Below, piece by piece: positions 1 through 5,609 of a stretch of DNA of 5,946 nucleotides; within the stretch, counting starts at the first letter, position 1; every line of letters begins with the position of its first letter. Both the position numbers and the translations under genes were made by a program. The notes beneath the pieces were generated by a model. That model had not been told where the DNA came from. It saw only the letters and a list, made by a program, of their open reading frames with translations, and searched no databases. Origin of the DNA: Pseudomonadota bacterium (GTDB lineage: Bacteria; Pseudomonadota; Gammaproteobacteria; Xanthomonadales; Xanthomonadaceae); contig JAHWKC010000153.1 in assembly GCA_019348095.1 (NCBI GenBank), positions 1 through 5,946 of the forward strand, written 5' to 3'.

Positions 1-48
1 GGCGCCGACCTACAGCCGTCCGACAAGACTGCTGCCAGCATCGCCCCC

Positions 49-522
49 ATGGATTCCCTCGCACCCTCACCGCCCGGCCACGCTGCACTGCGGCGCGGTC
101 GCACTTCGCAGCCACACCAGGTCTATCACCTGACCGTTGCCACCCAGGCACGCGCGCCGGTTTTCGCCGACTACCGCGCGGCCTCCGCGGCATCGCGGTG
201 CTTTCAGAACGCGACCATGCTGGGCGACGCCACGATGCTGGCATGGGTGCTGATGCCGGATCACGCCCACTGGCTGCTGCAGCTCGGCGAGAACGATCAG
301 CTCGAAGCCGTGGTCAATCGCCTCAAATCGGGCAGCGCACGCGCGACAAACCGGATGCTGGACAGAAAGGGCGTGCTGTGGAGCCGCGCGTACCACGACC
401 ACGCCATGCGCAGCGACGAGGACCTGCGTGCAGTAGCGCGTTACATCGTGGCCAACCCACTGCGCGCCGGACTCGTCGATTCGATCGGAAACTACCCGTT
501 CTGGAACGCCGTCTGGTTGTAG
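49..522 (+). CDS. REP-associated tyrosine transposase (RAYT, IS200/IS605-like Y1 transposase family)
   Basis: This is a 157-residue single-domain protein of the Y1 (HUH) transposase fold. Visible motifs in order are the opening RRGR-x-SQP at residues 15-21 followed by the first strand (YHLTVATQ), the metal-binding HxH pair H72/H74 within MPDHAHWL, a WSRAYHDHAMRS segment at 111-121, and the presumed catalytic tyrosine Y132 in RYIVANPLRAGLV. The C-terminus ends with the aromatic FWNAVWL often seen in RAYTs. Family members nick single-stranded REP hairpins and are thought to spread or maintain REP/BIME elements; unlike insertion sequences they are usually single-copy domesticated genes. The palindromic array directly downstream is the obvious candidate substrate. 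The ATG at 49 gives a normal length, but no Shine-Dalgarno sequence is visible before it, so a slightly different start is possible. Only 48 bases of upstream sequence are available. Confidence 0.93.
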   Translation: MDSLAPSPPGHAALRRGRTSQPHQVYHLTVATQARAPVFADYRAASAASRCFQNATMLGDATMLAWVLMPDHAHWLLQLGENDQLEAVVNRLKSGSARATNRMLDRKGVLWSRAYHDHAMRSDEDLRAVARYIVANPLRAGLVDSIGNYPFWNAVWL

Positions 523-574
523 ACCCCATGCCCCCAGATTTGCGCGAGCCGCCCATACCCACGATCCCGCCGCT

Positions 575-610
575 GTAGGAGCGGACCACACCCGCGATCG
601 TGGCGCTTTT
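575..610 (+). repeat. Degenerate half REP (GTAGGAGC family)
   Basis: A single arm starting GTAGGAGCGGACCACACCCG lies 52 bases after the transposase stop codon and 36 bases before the first full unit of the array. It matches the left arm of the full units apart from substitutions in the small palindrome (ACCACACCC against GCCATGCCC), and it has no right arm. It may be a decayed or solo REP. Confidence 0.75.
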
Positions 611-1047
611 GTAGGAGCGGGCCATGCCCGCGATCGCCGCCACACGCGCAGCAAAGCGATCGCGCCCATGGGGCGCTCCTACGAAAGGCGGCAGCGGGCA
701 GGAGCCGGTAAATCCGGCGATTCCGGCCTTTGTAGGAGCGGGCCATGCCCGCGATTGCCGCCACACGCGCAGCAAAGCGATCGCGCCCATGGGGCGCTCC
801 TACGAAAGGCGGCAGCGGGCAGGAGCCGGTAAATCCGGCGATTCCGGCCTTTGTAGGAGCGTGCCATGCCCGCGATCGCCCCCACACGCGCAGCAGAGCG
901 ATCGCGCCCATGGGGCGCTCCTACGAAAGGCGGCAGCGGACAGGAGGCGGTAAACCCCGCGATCTAGGCCTTTGTAGGAGCGGGCCATGCCCGTGATCGC
1001 CGCCACACGCGCAGCAGAGCAATCGCGCGCACCGGCAGCGCTCCTAC
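611..1047. repeat. Array of four palindromic REP/BIME units, 121-bp period
   Basis: Units begin with GTAGGAGC at 611, 732, 853 and 974, an exact 121-bp period. Each unit has a 72-bp palindromic core (74 bp in the last), with left arm GTAGGAGC, a small palindrome around CCATG, the octamer GCGATCGC, a central CACACGCGCAGCAAA-type loop, a second GCGATCGC, a CCATG palindrome, and right arm GCTCCTAC. A conserved 49-bp linker joins the units. Units 1 and 2 differ at one position that I can see (GCGATCGC to GCGATTGC in the left arm); unit 3 carries several changes, and unit 4 is the most diverged and lacks the linker. This gradient suggests recent tandem duplication. The array fills the gap between the + strand transposase gene and the convergent minus-strand coaE, so its hairpins could end transcription from both sides. 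Confidence 0.95.
704..718. repeat. Small hairpin inside the inter-unit linker
   Basis: The linker after unit 1 contains GCCGG, a TAAAT loop, then CCGGC. The same 15 bases recur after unit 2 at 825-839. After unit 3 the sequence is altered on both sides (GCGG, TAAACC, CCGC at 947-960) and a 4-bp stem can still form. The linker may therefore be a structural part of the repeated unit, although the stem is short. Confidence 0.45.
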
Positions 1048-1658
1048 AGCGCCCCAGCCATGTCCCGGTAGCGCCGGTCCAGCGCCGCCACCTGCTCATC
1101 GAGCGCCCCCAAGAGGCCATCGTTGACGATCACGTCGTCGGCGATCGCCAATCGGTCGGTGCGGCTGGCCTGGGCGGCGATCATGCGCGTGGCGAGCGCG
1201 CCATCGATGCCGTCGCGCAGCATCAGGCGTGCTTGCTGCACCTGGACCGGCACGTCCACCACCAGGATGCGGTGCAACCAAGGGTATCCGGCGCGGCCGC
1301 CGCCTTCGGTCAGCAACGGAACCGCCGCGATCGAGTATGGACCGGGCGCCTGGCTGCATTGCACCTGCAGCCGCTCGCGCACGCGCGGGTGGATGATCGA
1401 CTCCAGCAGTTTTCGCGCCCCGGGCTGCTCGAACACCCGCGCCCGCATGGTCGCGCGGTCGAGTGCGCCTTCGGCATCCAGCACGTCCTGCCCGAATGCG
1501 GCCACCACCTCGGCCAAGCCCGGCGAGCCGACCGCGACCGCGGCGCGCGCGGCGACATCGGCGTCGGCCACCGTCACGCCCAGTGCGCCGAATCGCCGGG
1601 TGACCTCGCTCTTGCCGGACGCGACCCCGCCGGTGACGGCTACGATGTAGTCACTCAT
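1044..1658 (-). CDS. coaE: Dephospho-CoA kinase
   Basis: CoaE phosphorylates the 3'-hydroxyl of the ribose of dephospho-CoA with ATP, the final step of coenzyme A synthesis in the cytoplasm. The 204-residue product has the usual family length and all hallmark motifs: a P-loop at residues 10-17 (GGVASGKS), the DAD motif at 32-34 for substrate and base catalysis, IHP at 89-91, VPLLTE at 113-118 (family VPLLxE), and the C-terminal RM-x3-Q-x2-R block at 158-166 followed by ADDVIVNDG. The ATG at 1658 is preceded by AAAGGA eleven bases upstream. The gene follows pilD on the same strand after a 126-bp gap containing REPs, the common pilD-coaE order in this family. Its TAG stop lies inside the terminal GCTCCTAC arm of the last REP unit, so the repeat supplies the stop codon. 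Confidence 0.98.
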   Translation of the reverse strand: MSDYIVAVTGGVASGKSEVTRRFGALGVTVADADVAARAAVAVGSPGLAEVVAAFGQDVLDAEGALDRATMRARVFEQPGARKLLESIIHPRVRERLQVQCSQAPGPYSIAAVPLLTEGGGRAGYPWLHRILVVDVPVQVQQARLMLRDGIDGALATRMIAAQASRTDRLAIADDVIVNDGLLGALDEQVAALDRRYRDMAGAL

Positions 1659-1669
1659 GTAGAGCTCGT

Positions 1670-1675
1670 TCCTTT
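1670..1675 (-). promoter_or_regulatory. Ribosome binding site of coaE
   Basis: On the minus strand AAAGGA precedes the coaE ATG by 11 bases. The spacing is slightly long but the match to the Shine-Dalgarno core is clear, and it supports the start at 1658. Confidence 0.6.
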
Positions 1676-1698
1676 GCGGATGTCGCGCATGGGGCGCG

Positions 1699-1724
1699 GT
1701 AGAGCGGAGCTTGCTCCGCTGCTC
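1699..1724 (+). repeat. REP of the GTAGAGC family, copy A
   Basis: The element reads GTAGAGCGGAGCTTGCTCCG followed by CTGCTC. GCGGAGC and GCTCCGC form a 7-bp stem around a TT spacer. It lies between pilD and coaE and has an inverted partner at 1765-1788, so the two could pair in the pilD-coaE transcript. This family is unrelated in sequence to the GTAGGAGC array except for the leading GTAG. Confidence 0.85.
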
Positions 1725-1764
1725 TTCCTGCGCTCGATCCGATGACGTAGCCGACCCAAACCAC

Positions 1765-1788
1765 GCAGCCGAGCAAGCTCGGCTCTAC
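1765..1788 (-). repeat. REP of the GTAGAGC family, copy B (inverted)
   Basis: Read on the minus strand it is GTAGAGCCGAGCTTGCTCGG followed by CTGC. Its stem is GCCGAGC/GCTCGGC, so the copy A stem base pair is exchanged on both sides (CGGAG against CCGAG) and the hairpin is kept. The TAG of its leading GTAG is the stop codon of pilD. With copy A, 40 bases away in the opposite orientation, it forms a BIME-like pair. Confidence 0.85.
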
Positions 1789-2648
1789 GCCAAGCCCGAG
1801 AAACGCAGATACCCGTCGACCAGCTGATCGCCCCAGAAAAACACGATCCAGCCCGCCACCGCGAGGTAGGGGCCGAACGGGATTGGCGTTGCCTTGTCGC
1901 GGCCCTTGGCCGCCAGCCAGATCGAGCCGATGATCGCCCCGACCAGCGATGACAGCAGCACCGTCGGCAGGATGCCATTGAGCCCGACCCACGCGCCGAT
2001 CGCGGCCAACAGCTTGAAGTCGCCAAAGCCCATGCCTTCCTTGCCGGTGATCTGCTTGAACAGCCACCACACCGACCACAGGCTCAGATAACCCGCCACC
2101 GCGCCCAGCAGCGCCGGCTTGGTGTCCATGTACAGATTGTCGGCCGCCGCGATAAGCCCCAGCCACATCAGCGGCAGGGTCAACTGGTCGGGTAGCAGCT
2201 GGGTGCGCAGATCGATGCCCGACAGCGTGATCAGGAAGCCGGTGAACACCACCGCGCCGAACCCCTGCCAGCCAAAGCCGAAGCGCCACACGCAGGCGAT
2301 GAACAACGCCATCGTCAGCAGCTCGACCAGCGGGTACTGCGCCGAGATCCGCGTGCCGCAACCGCGGCAGCGGCCGCGCAGCGCCAGCCAGCTGAGCACC
2401 GGGATGTTCTCGTACCAGGACAGCTGGTGCTTGCACTGCGGGCAATGCGAGCGCTCCACCACGATCCCGGGTGGCGGCGGATCGTAGGCCTCCGGCTCGC
2501 CGAGCACCTCGCGGCTGTCCTGCTGCCACTGCCATTCCAGCCGCCGCGGCAGCCGCAGGATCACCACGTTGAGGAAGCTGCCGACCAGCAGCCCGAGGCC
2601 GGCCACCAGCGGAAAGCCGATGGCCGGGTTTTCGTCGAGGAATGCCAT
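1785..2648 (-). CDS. pilD: Type IV prepilin peptidase / N-methyltransferase
   Basis: PilD is the inner-membrane aspartyl protease that removes the short leader of type IV prepilins and type II secretion pseudopilins and methylates the new N-terminus. The 287-residue product has the normal length. A first membrane segment (about residues 11-31, ending GSFLNVVILRLP) is followed by a cytoplasmic loop with two cysteine pairs, C69/C72 (CPQC) and C94/C97 (CRGC), the zinc-binding part of the methyltransferase domain. The two catalytic aspartates are D146 in GIDLRTQLLPD and D210 in GFGDFK. Several further hydrophobic helices follow, with PFGPYLA near 257-263. The ATG is 18 bases after the pilC stop, implying co-transcription; the gap has only a weak AAGG close to the start, so translation may be coupled to pilC. 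The stop codon is provided by a REP. Confidence 0.98.
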   Translation of the reverse strand: MAFLDENPAIGFPLVAGLGLLVGSFLNVVILRLPRRLEWQWQQDSREVLGEPEAYDPPPPGIVVERSHCPQCKHQLSWYENIPVLSWLALRGRCRGCGTRISAQYPLVELLTMALFIACVWRFGFGWQGFGAVVFTGFLITLSGIDLRTQLLPDQLTLPLMWLGLIAAADNLYMDTKPALLGAVAGYLSLWSVWWLFKQITGKEGMGFGDFKLLAAIGAWVGLNGILPTVLLSSLVGAIIGSIWLAAKGRDKATPIPFGPYLAVAGWIVFFWGDQLVDGYLRFSGLA

Positions 2649-2666
2649 GCCTTGCCGGACTTGCGG

Positions 2667-3923
2667 TCAGATGGTCGCGGCGAGCTTGAAGATCGGCAGG
2701 TACATGCCGACCACCATGCCGCCGACGATCACGCCCAGGATGATCATGATCAGCGGTTCCAGCAGGCTCGACAGCGCATCGACCGCGTTGTTGACCTCCT
2801 GCTCGTAGAACTCCGCGACCTTGTACAGCATCGCGTCCAGCGCGCCGGCTTCCTCGCCGATCGCCACCATCTGCACCACCATGTGCGGGAACACGTTGAC
2901 CTGCTTCATCGCCAGGTTGACCTGGTAACCCACCGCGACGTCGTCGCGGATGCGGTTGACCGCCTGCTCGTAGACCACGTTGCCGGTGGCGCCAGCCACG
3001 GTGTCCAGCGCCTCCACCAGTGGCACGCCGGCCTGGAAGGTCACCGCCAGGGTGCGGGCAAACCGCGCGATCGCCGAGTTGTGCAGGATCTGCCCGACCA
3101 CCGGCAGCTTCAGCATCATCCGGTCGAGGAAATGCGCGAACCGCGGCGAGCGGTTCTTGGCCATGACGAACAACACGCCGGCGCCGACCGTGACCAGCAG
3201 CACCAGCCACCAGTAGGCGATCATGAAATCGCTGGCGGCCAGGATCATCAGGGTGAACGCCGGCAGGTCCGCGCCGAAGCTGGCGAAGGTCTTCTCGAAC
3301 TGCGGCACCACGAACACCAGCAGGATCGCGCTGACCAGGATCGCCACGGCGACCACGGTGGCCGGGTAGAACAGCGCCTTCTTGATCTTGCCCTTCAGGC
3401 TCTCGATGTTTTCCTTGTAGCTGGCGACCGTGTCGAGCACGGTCTCCAGCACACCGGCCGATTCACCGGCCTTGACCAGGTTGCGGAACAACTCGTCGAA
3501 CTGGACCGGGTGCTTGGAAAGGGCCTCGTGCACCGAGGAGCCGCTTTCCAGGTCCGCCCGCAGCGAGTTGACCATCGCCTTCATCTTCGGGTTCTTGTGG
3601 CCGCTGGCGATGATCTCCAGCGAGGTCACGATCGGCACGCCGGACTTCATCATCGTCGCCAGCTGGCGGCTGAACACGGCGATGTCGCCCGGGGTGATGC
3701 GCTTGCCCGAGCTGCCGAACAGCGGCTTGGGCTTGACCTTCACCACCTTGGGCATGATCCCCTGGCGACGCAGCTCGGCGCGCACCATGTTGGCGTTCTT
3801 GGCCGGCTGCTCGCCCTTCATGGTGACGCCGCGCTTGTCGGTGCCTTCCCAGACGAACAGCGGCTGTGCATCGGCGCGGCGGACGGGGAGCTTCGGCTTG
3901 ATGGCAGTGCGGGTCGCGGACAT
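2667..3923 (-). CDS. pilC: Type IV pilus inner-membrane platform protein
   Basis: PilC is the polytopic platform protein of the type IV pilus machine; it contacts the ATPases PilB and PilT and passes their movement to pilin subunits. The 418 residues match the usual length. The cytoplasmic N-terminus (FVWEGTDKRGVTMKGE, residues 23-38) is typical, and two T2SSF domains follow at about 82-205 and 285-407. Each carries the repeated motif, GESAG at 153-157 and GEEAG at 356-360, and each has the paired ARxLA/SRQLA-type opening (FSRQLATMMKSGVPI and FARTLAVTFQAGVPL). Membrane segments are near 184-206, 226-254 and 386-410. The start at 3923 has a good ribosome binding site. It is followed by pilD after 18 bases and separated from pilB by 340 bp of repeats. 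Confidence 0.98.
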   Translation of the reverse strand: MSATRTAIKPKLPVRRADAQPLFVWEGTDKRGVTMKGEQPAKNANMVRAELRRQGIMPKVVKVKPKPLFGSSGKRITPGDIAVFSRQLATMMKSGVPIVTSLEIIASGHKNPKMKAMVNSLRADLESGSSVHEALSKHPVQFDELFRNLVKAGESAGVLETVLDTVASYKENIESLKGKIKKALFYPATVVAVAILVSAILLVFVVPQFEKTFASFGADLPAFTLMILAASDFMIAYWWLVLLVTVGAGVLFVMAKNRSPRFAHFLDRMMLKLPVVGQILHNSAIARFARTLAVTFQAGVPLVEALDTVAGATGNVVYEQAVNRIRDDVAVGYQVNLAMKQVNVFPHMVVQMVAIGEEAGALDAMLYKVAEFYEQEVNNAVDALSSLLEPLIMIILGVIVGGMVVGMYLPIFKLAATI

Positions 3924-3931
3924 GGCGTGGT

Positions 3932-3937
3932 CCCCTC
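3932..3937 (-). promoter_or_regulatory. Ribosome binding site of pilC
   Basis: GAGGGG on the minus strand, eight bases before the ATG at 3923, fixes the start of pilC. I could find no convincing sigma-70 or sigma-54 promoter in the roughly 85 bases between this site and the repeat cluster. Confidence 0.65.
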
Positions 3938-4010
3938 GGAGGGTCAGTCAGAACGCAGGCAGCAACCTGCTCTCGTTGTTGCGCTGTGGAGTAAAGCGTC
4001 GGGCATGGGC

Positions 4011-4120
4011 TCTTGCTTGTCATTCCCACGAAGGCGGGACGTGTGCGGCTCTTGCCCGTCATTCCCGCTAACGCGGGATGTGTGCGGCTCTTGCTCGTCA
4101 TTCCCGCGAACGCGGGAACC
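4011..4120 (+). repeat. Three tandem 39-bp repeats of the GTCATTCCCGCG family
   Basis: Copies begin at 4011, 4050 and 4089 with TCTTGC, then GTCATTCCC, a short centre, GCGGGA, and a tail GTGTGCGGC in the first two copies. The third ends GCGGGAACC and enters the inverted repeat that follows. Each copy has its own small hairpin (TCCCGC/GCGGGA, imperfect in the first copy). The block lies downstream of pilB and upstream of pilC, where a pilin gene might be expected. Confidence 0.9.
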
Positions 4121-4190
4121 TAGTGACTTCGCTCCCGAAGTCCCGCTAACAGCAAAGCCTCTGGGTTCCCGCGTACGCGGGAATGACGAG
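4096..4190. repeat. Inverted REP pair with nested hairpin; possible pilB terminator
   Basis: The third tandem copy (CTCGTCATTCCCGCG at 4094-4108, then AACGCGGGAACC) is repeated in inverted orientation at 4164-4190 (GGTTCCCGCGTACGCGGGAA then TGACGAG), so the two can form a long stem of about 26 pairs. The 43-base middle contains a second perfect hairpin, GACTTCG at 4125-4131 with CGAAGTC at 4136-4142 around CTCC. Each arm can also fold on itself. Such a structure just after the pilB stop could slow or end transcription or protect the 3' end of the message; no T-run follows, so it is not a classical intrinsic terminator. Confidence 0.85.
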
Positions 4191-4207
4191 CGGGATGCTT
4201 TCGCAAA

Positions 4208-4245
4208 GCTCCCGCGGACGCAGGACGTGCGCGGCAATGACGGTC
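4208..4245 (-). repeat. Degenerate copy of the GTCATTCCCGCG repeat
   Basis: Read on the minus strand, this segment gives GTCATTGCCGCGCACGTCCT and then GCGTCCGCGGGAG, a decayed version of the inverted copy at 4164-4190. It starts 18 bases from the pilB stop codon. Confidence 0.5.
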
Positions 4246-4263
4246 GGGCCGGACGCATCATCA

Positions 4264-5376
4264 TCAGTCCTTGGTCACCCGGTTGATCTCGGCCAGGCTG
4301 GTCACGCCGTTCTTGACCTTGAGCAGGGCCGACTGGCGCAGGTCGCGCACGCCGGCGCGCTGCGCGGCCTCGGCAATCTGCATGGCATTGCCGCCCTGCA
4401 GCACGATCGCCTGGATCTCATCGCTCATCGGCATGACCTGGTAGATGCCGCTGCGGCCCTTGTAGCCCTCGGTACAGTCCGGGCAGCCGACCGCTTCATA
4501 GATCTTGAGGCCGGCGTCGAGCTCGTCCTGGGTGAAGCCCTCGGCCAGCAGCGCATGGTCGGGCAGGTGCACCTCGCGCTTGCAGTCGTGCAGGCGCCGG
4601 GCCAGGCGCTGGGCGATCACCACGGTCACGCTGGAGGTGATGTTGAACGGCGCCACACCCATGTTCATGAGCCGCGCGATGGTCTGCGGCGCGTCGTTGG
4701 TGTGCAGGGTGGAGAGCACCATGTGGCCGGTCTGCGCGGCCTTGATGCCGATCTCGGCGGTCTCCAGGTCGCGGATCTCGCCGACCATGATCACGTCCGG
4801 GTCCTGGCGCAGGAAGCTGCGCAGCGCGGCGGCAAAGGTCATGCCGCGCTTGACGTTCATCTGCACCTGGTTGATGCCCGGCACCCGAATCTCGACCGGG
4901 TCCTCGACCGTGGAGATGTTGCGGCTGTCGTCGTTGAGGATGTTCAGCGCGGTGTACAGCGACACCGTCTTGCCCGAGCCGGTCGGGCCGGTCACCAGCA
5001 CCATGCCGTAGGGCTTCTTGACCGCGTTGACGAAAATCTCGCGCTGGTCGGGCTCGTAGCCCAGCTTCTCGATGCCCAGCCGCGCCGCGCTGCCGTCCAG
5101 GATGCGCAGCACCACCTTCTCGCCGAACAGCGTCGGCAGGGTGCTCATGCGGAAGTCGATCTGGCGGGTCTTGGACAGGTTGAGCTTGATCCGGCCGTCC
5201 TGCGGCACGCGCTTCTCGGCGATGTCCAGCTGCGCCATCACCTTGAGCCGCGCGGCGATGCGCGCCCGGGCGACGTCGGCGAGCAGCGGCACGCTTCCGC
5301 GCGCGCTGCGGCAGCGTATCGGCGCGGCCCCGACCCGCTCCCTGCCCTCAGCCCCCAGCGGCTGAACGTCAGCCAA
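4264..5376 (-). CDS. pilB: Type IV pilus assembly ATPase, N-terminally truncated
   Basis: PilB is the hexameric secretion ATPase that drives pilus extension from the cytoplasmic face. The open frame here has 370 residues against roughly 570 for full PilB. Motifs present are Walker A GPTGSGKT at 130-137, the Asp box STVEDPVE at 155-162, Walker B ending [10 protein letters not shown] at 194-203, the His box [14 protein letters not shown] at 216-229, and the zinc-binding region with C265, C298 and C301 in RLHDCK and [19 protein letters not shown]. The first usual cysteine of that site is replaced by H263. Recognisable PilB sequence begins at [16 protein letters not shown], residue 39 (base 5262). 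Residues 1-38 with their TTG start do not resemble PilB, and the N-terminal MshEN-type domain and the upstream FRIDG region are absent. The gene is therefore cut near 5262 by foreign sequence, as an assembly artefact or a real break. Confidence 0.93.
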   Translation of the reverse strand: MADVQPLGAEGRERVGAAPIRCRSARGSVPLLADVARARIAARLKVMAQLDIAEKRVPQDGRIKLNLSKTRQIDFRMSTLPTLFGEKVVLRILDGSAARLGIEKLGYEPDQREIFVNAVKKPYGMVLVTGPTGSGKTVSLYTALNILNDDSRNISTVEDPVEIRVPGINQVQMNVKRGMTFAAALRSFLRQDPDVIMVGEIRDLETAEIGIKAAQTGHMVLSTLHTNDAPQTIARLMNMGVAPFNITSSVTVVIAQRLARRLHDCKREVHLPDHALLAEGFTQDELDAGLKIYEAVGCPDCTEGYKGRSGIYQVMPMSDEIQAIVLQGGNAMQIAEAAQRAGVRDLRQSALLKVKNGVTSLAEINRVTKD

Positions 5377-5417
5377 CGGGTCGAGCGCGACCTGTCCGTG
5401 GCCGGGCGCTGCGCGCG
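5263..5417. other. Junction segment with no recognisable gene
   Basis: This stretch lies between the last recognisable PilB codon and the stop of the minus-strand fragment at 5418. All frames that stay open give compositionally biased, arginine- and alanine-rich sequence that I cannot place in a family. It is probably intergenic DNA of the foreign segment or transition sequence across a chimeric join. Confidence 0.5.
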
Positions 5418-5606
5418 TCAGGTGCTCCTGTCGACACGACGCGTGTCGGCAGCCCGCGCGATGGCCGCGCGCAGCTCGGCGGCCGCGGCGAGCACGTCCT
5501 CGAGCACGCCGTCGACGATCGCGTCGAAGCTCTCGCGCGGGTGGCGGTCGGTCCGCACGGTCCGCAGGCCCGGATCGGCGTCGTCGAGCACCAGCCCACG
5601 AGCGCG
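5418..5606 (-). pseudogene. Coding fragment of unknown identity, possibly the N-terminal half of a TetR-type regulator
   Basis: The minus-strand frame ending in TGA at 5418 reads about 62 residues with the look of a real protein: a helix-rich segment [20 protein letters not shown] then [10 protein letters not shown], balanced charges, and third codon positions almost all G or C. Upstream of about 5606 the same frame becomes a histidine- and glycine-rich antisense image of the TetR frame, so no start can be given. [20 protein letters not shown] loosely resembles the TetR pattern in which the recognition helix is followed by YRHFPSRE-x-LFDAIVD, which would make it the missing front part of the neighbouring regulator in inverted orientation. 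It could equally be the end of an unrelated gene. The identification is tentative. Confidence 0.3.
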
Positions 5607-5609
5607 CGC

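Noticed and set aside
1..48. An upstream REP flanking the transposase gene, hinted by CCTACAG near position 9
   Set aside because: Only a few bases match the right arm of the array units, and the window edge cuts off anything that could confirm it.
611..1047. A CRISPR array, because of the regular spacing of repeats
   Set aside because: The spacing is 121 bp, the linkers are nearly identical to each other instead of unique, and the repeats are large composite palindromes. No cas gene is present.
323..1120. Several small open frames on both strands across the REP array with repeated peptides such as MGAIALLRVW
   Set aside because: They are translations of the palindromic repeats, repeat with the 121-bp period, and have no ribosome binding sites.
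1659..1667. GTAGAGCTC next to the coaE start as a third copy of the GTAGAGC repeat
   Set aside because: The match covers only the first seven bases and no palindrome follows, so it is probably chance.
1651..3210. A minus-strand open frame of 519 codons overlapping pilD and pilC
   Set aside because: It is an out-of-frame Arg/Gly/Ala-rich reading of two well-supported genes.
3938..4010. A sigma-54 promoter upstream of pilC, suggested by TTGCT on the minus strand
   Set aside because: The required TGGCAC element at the right distance is absent.
2427..4286. A long + strand open frame of 619 codons
   Set aside because: It lies antisense to pilC and the start of pilD, is extremely rich in His, Asp, Arg and Gln, and matches nothing recognisable. 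It is a shadow in GC-rich DNA.
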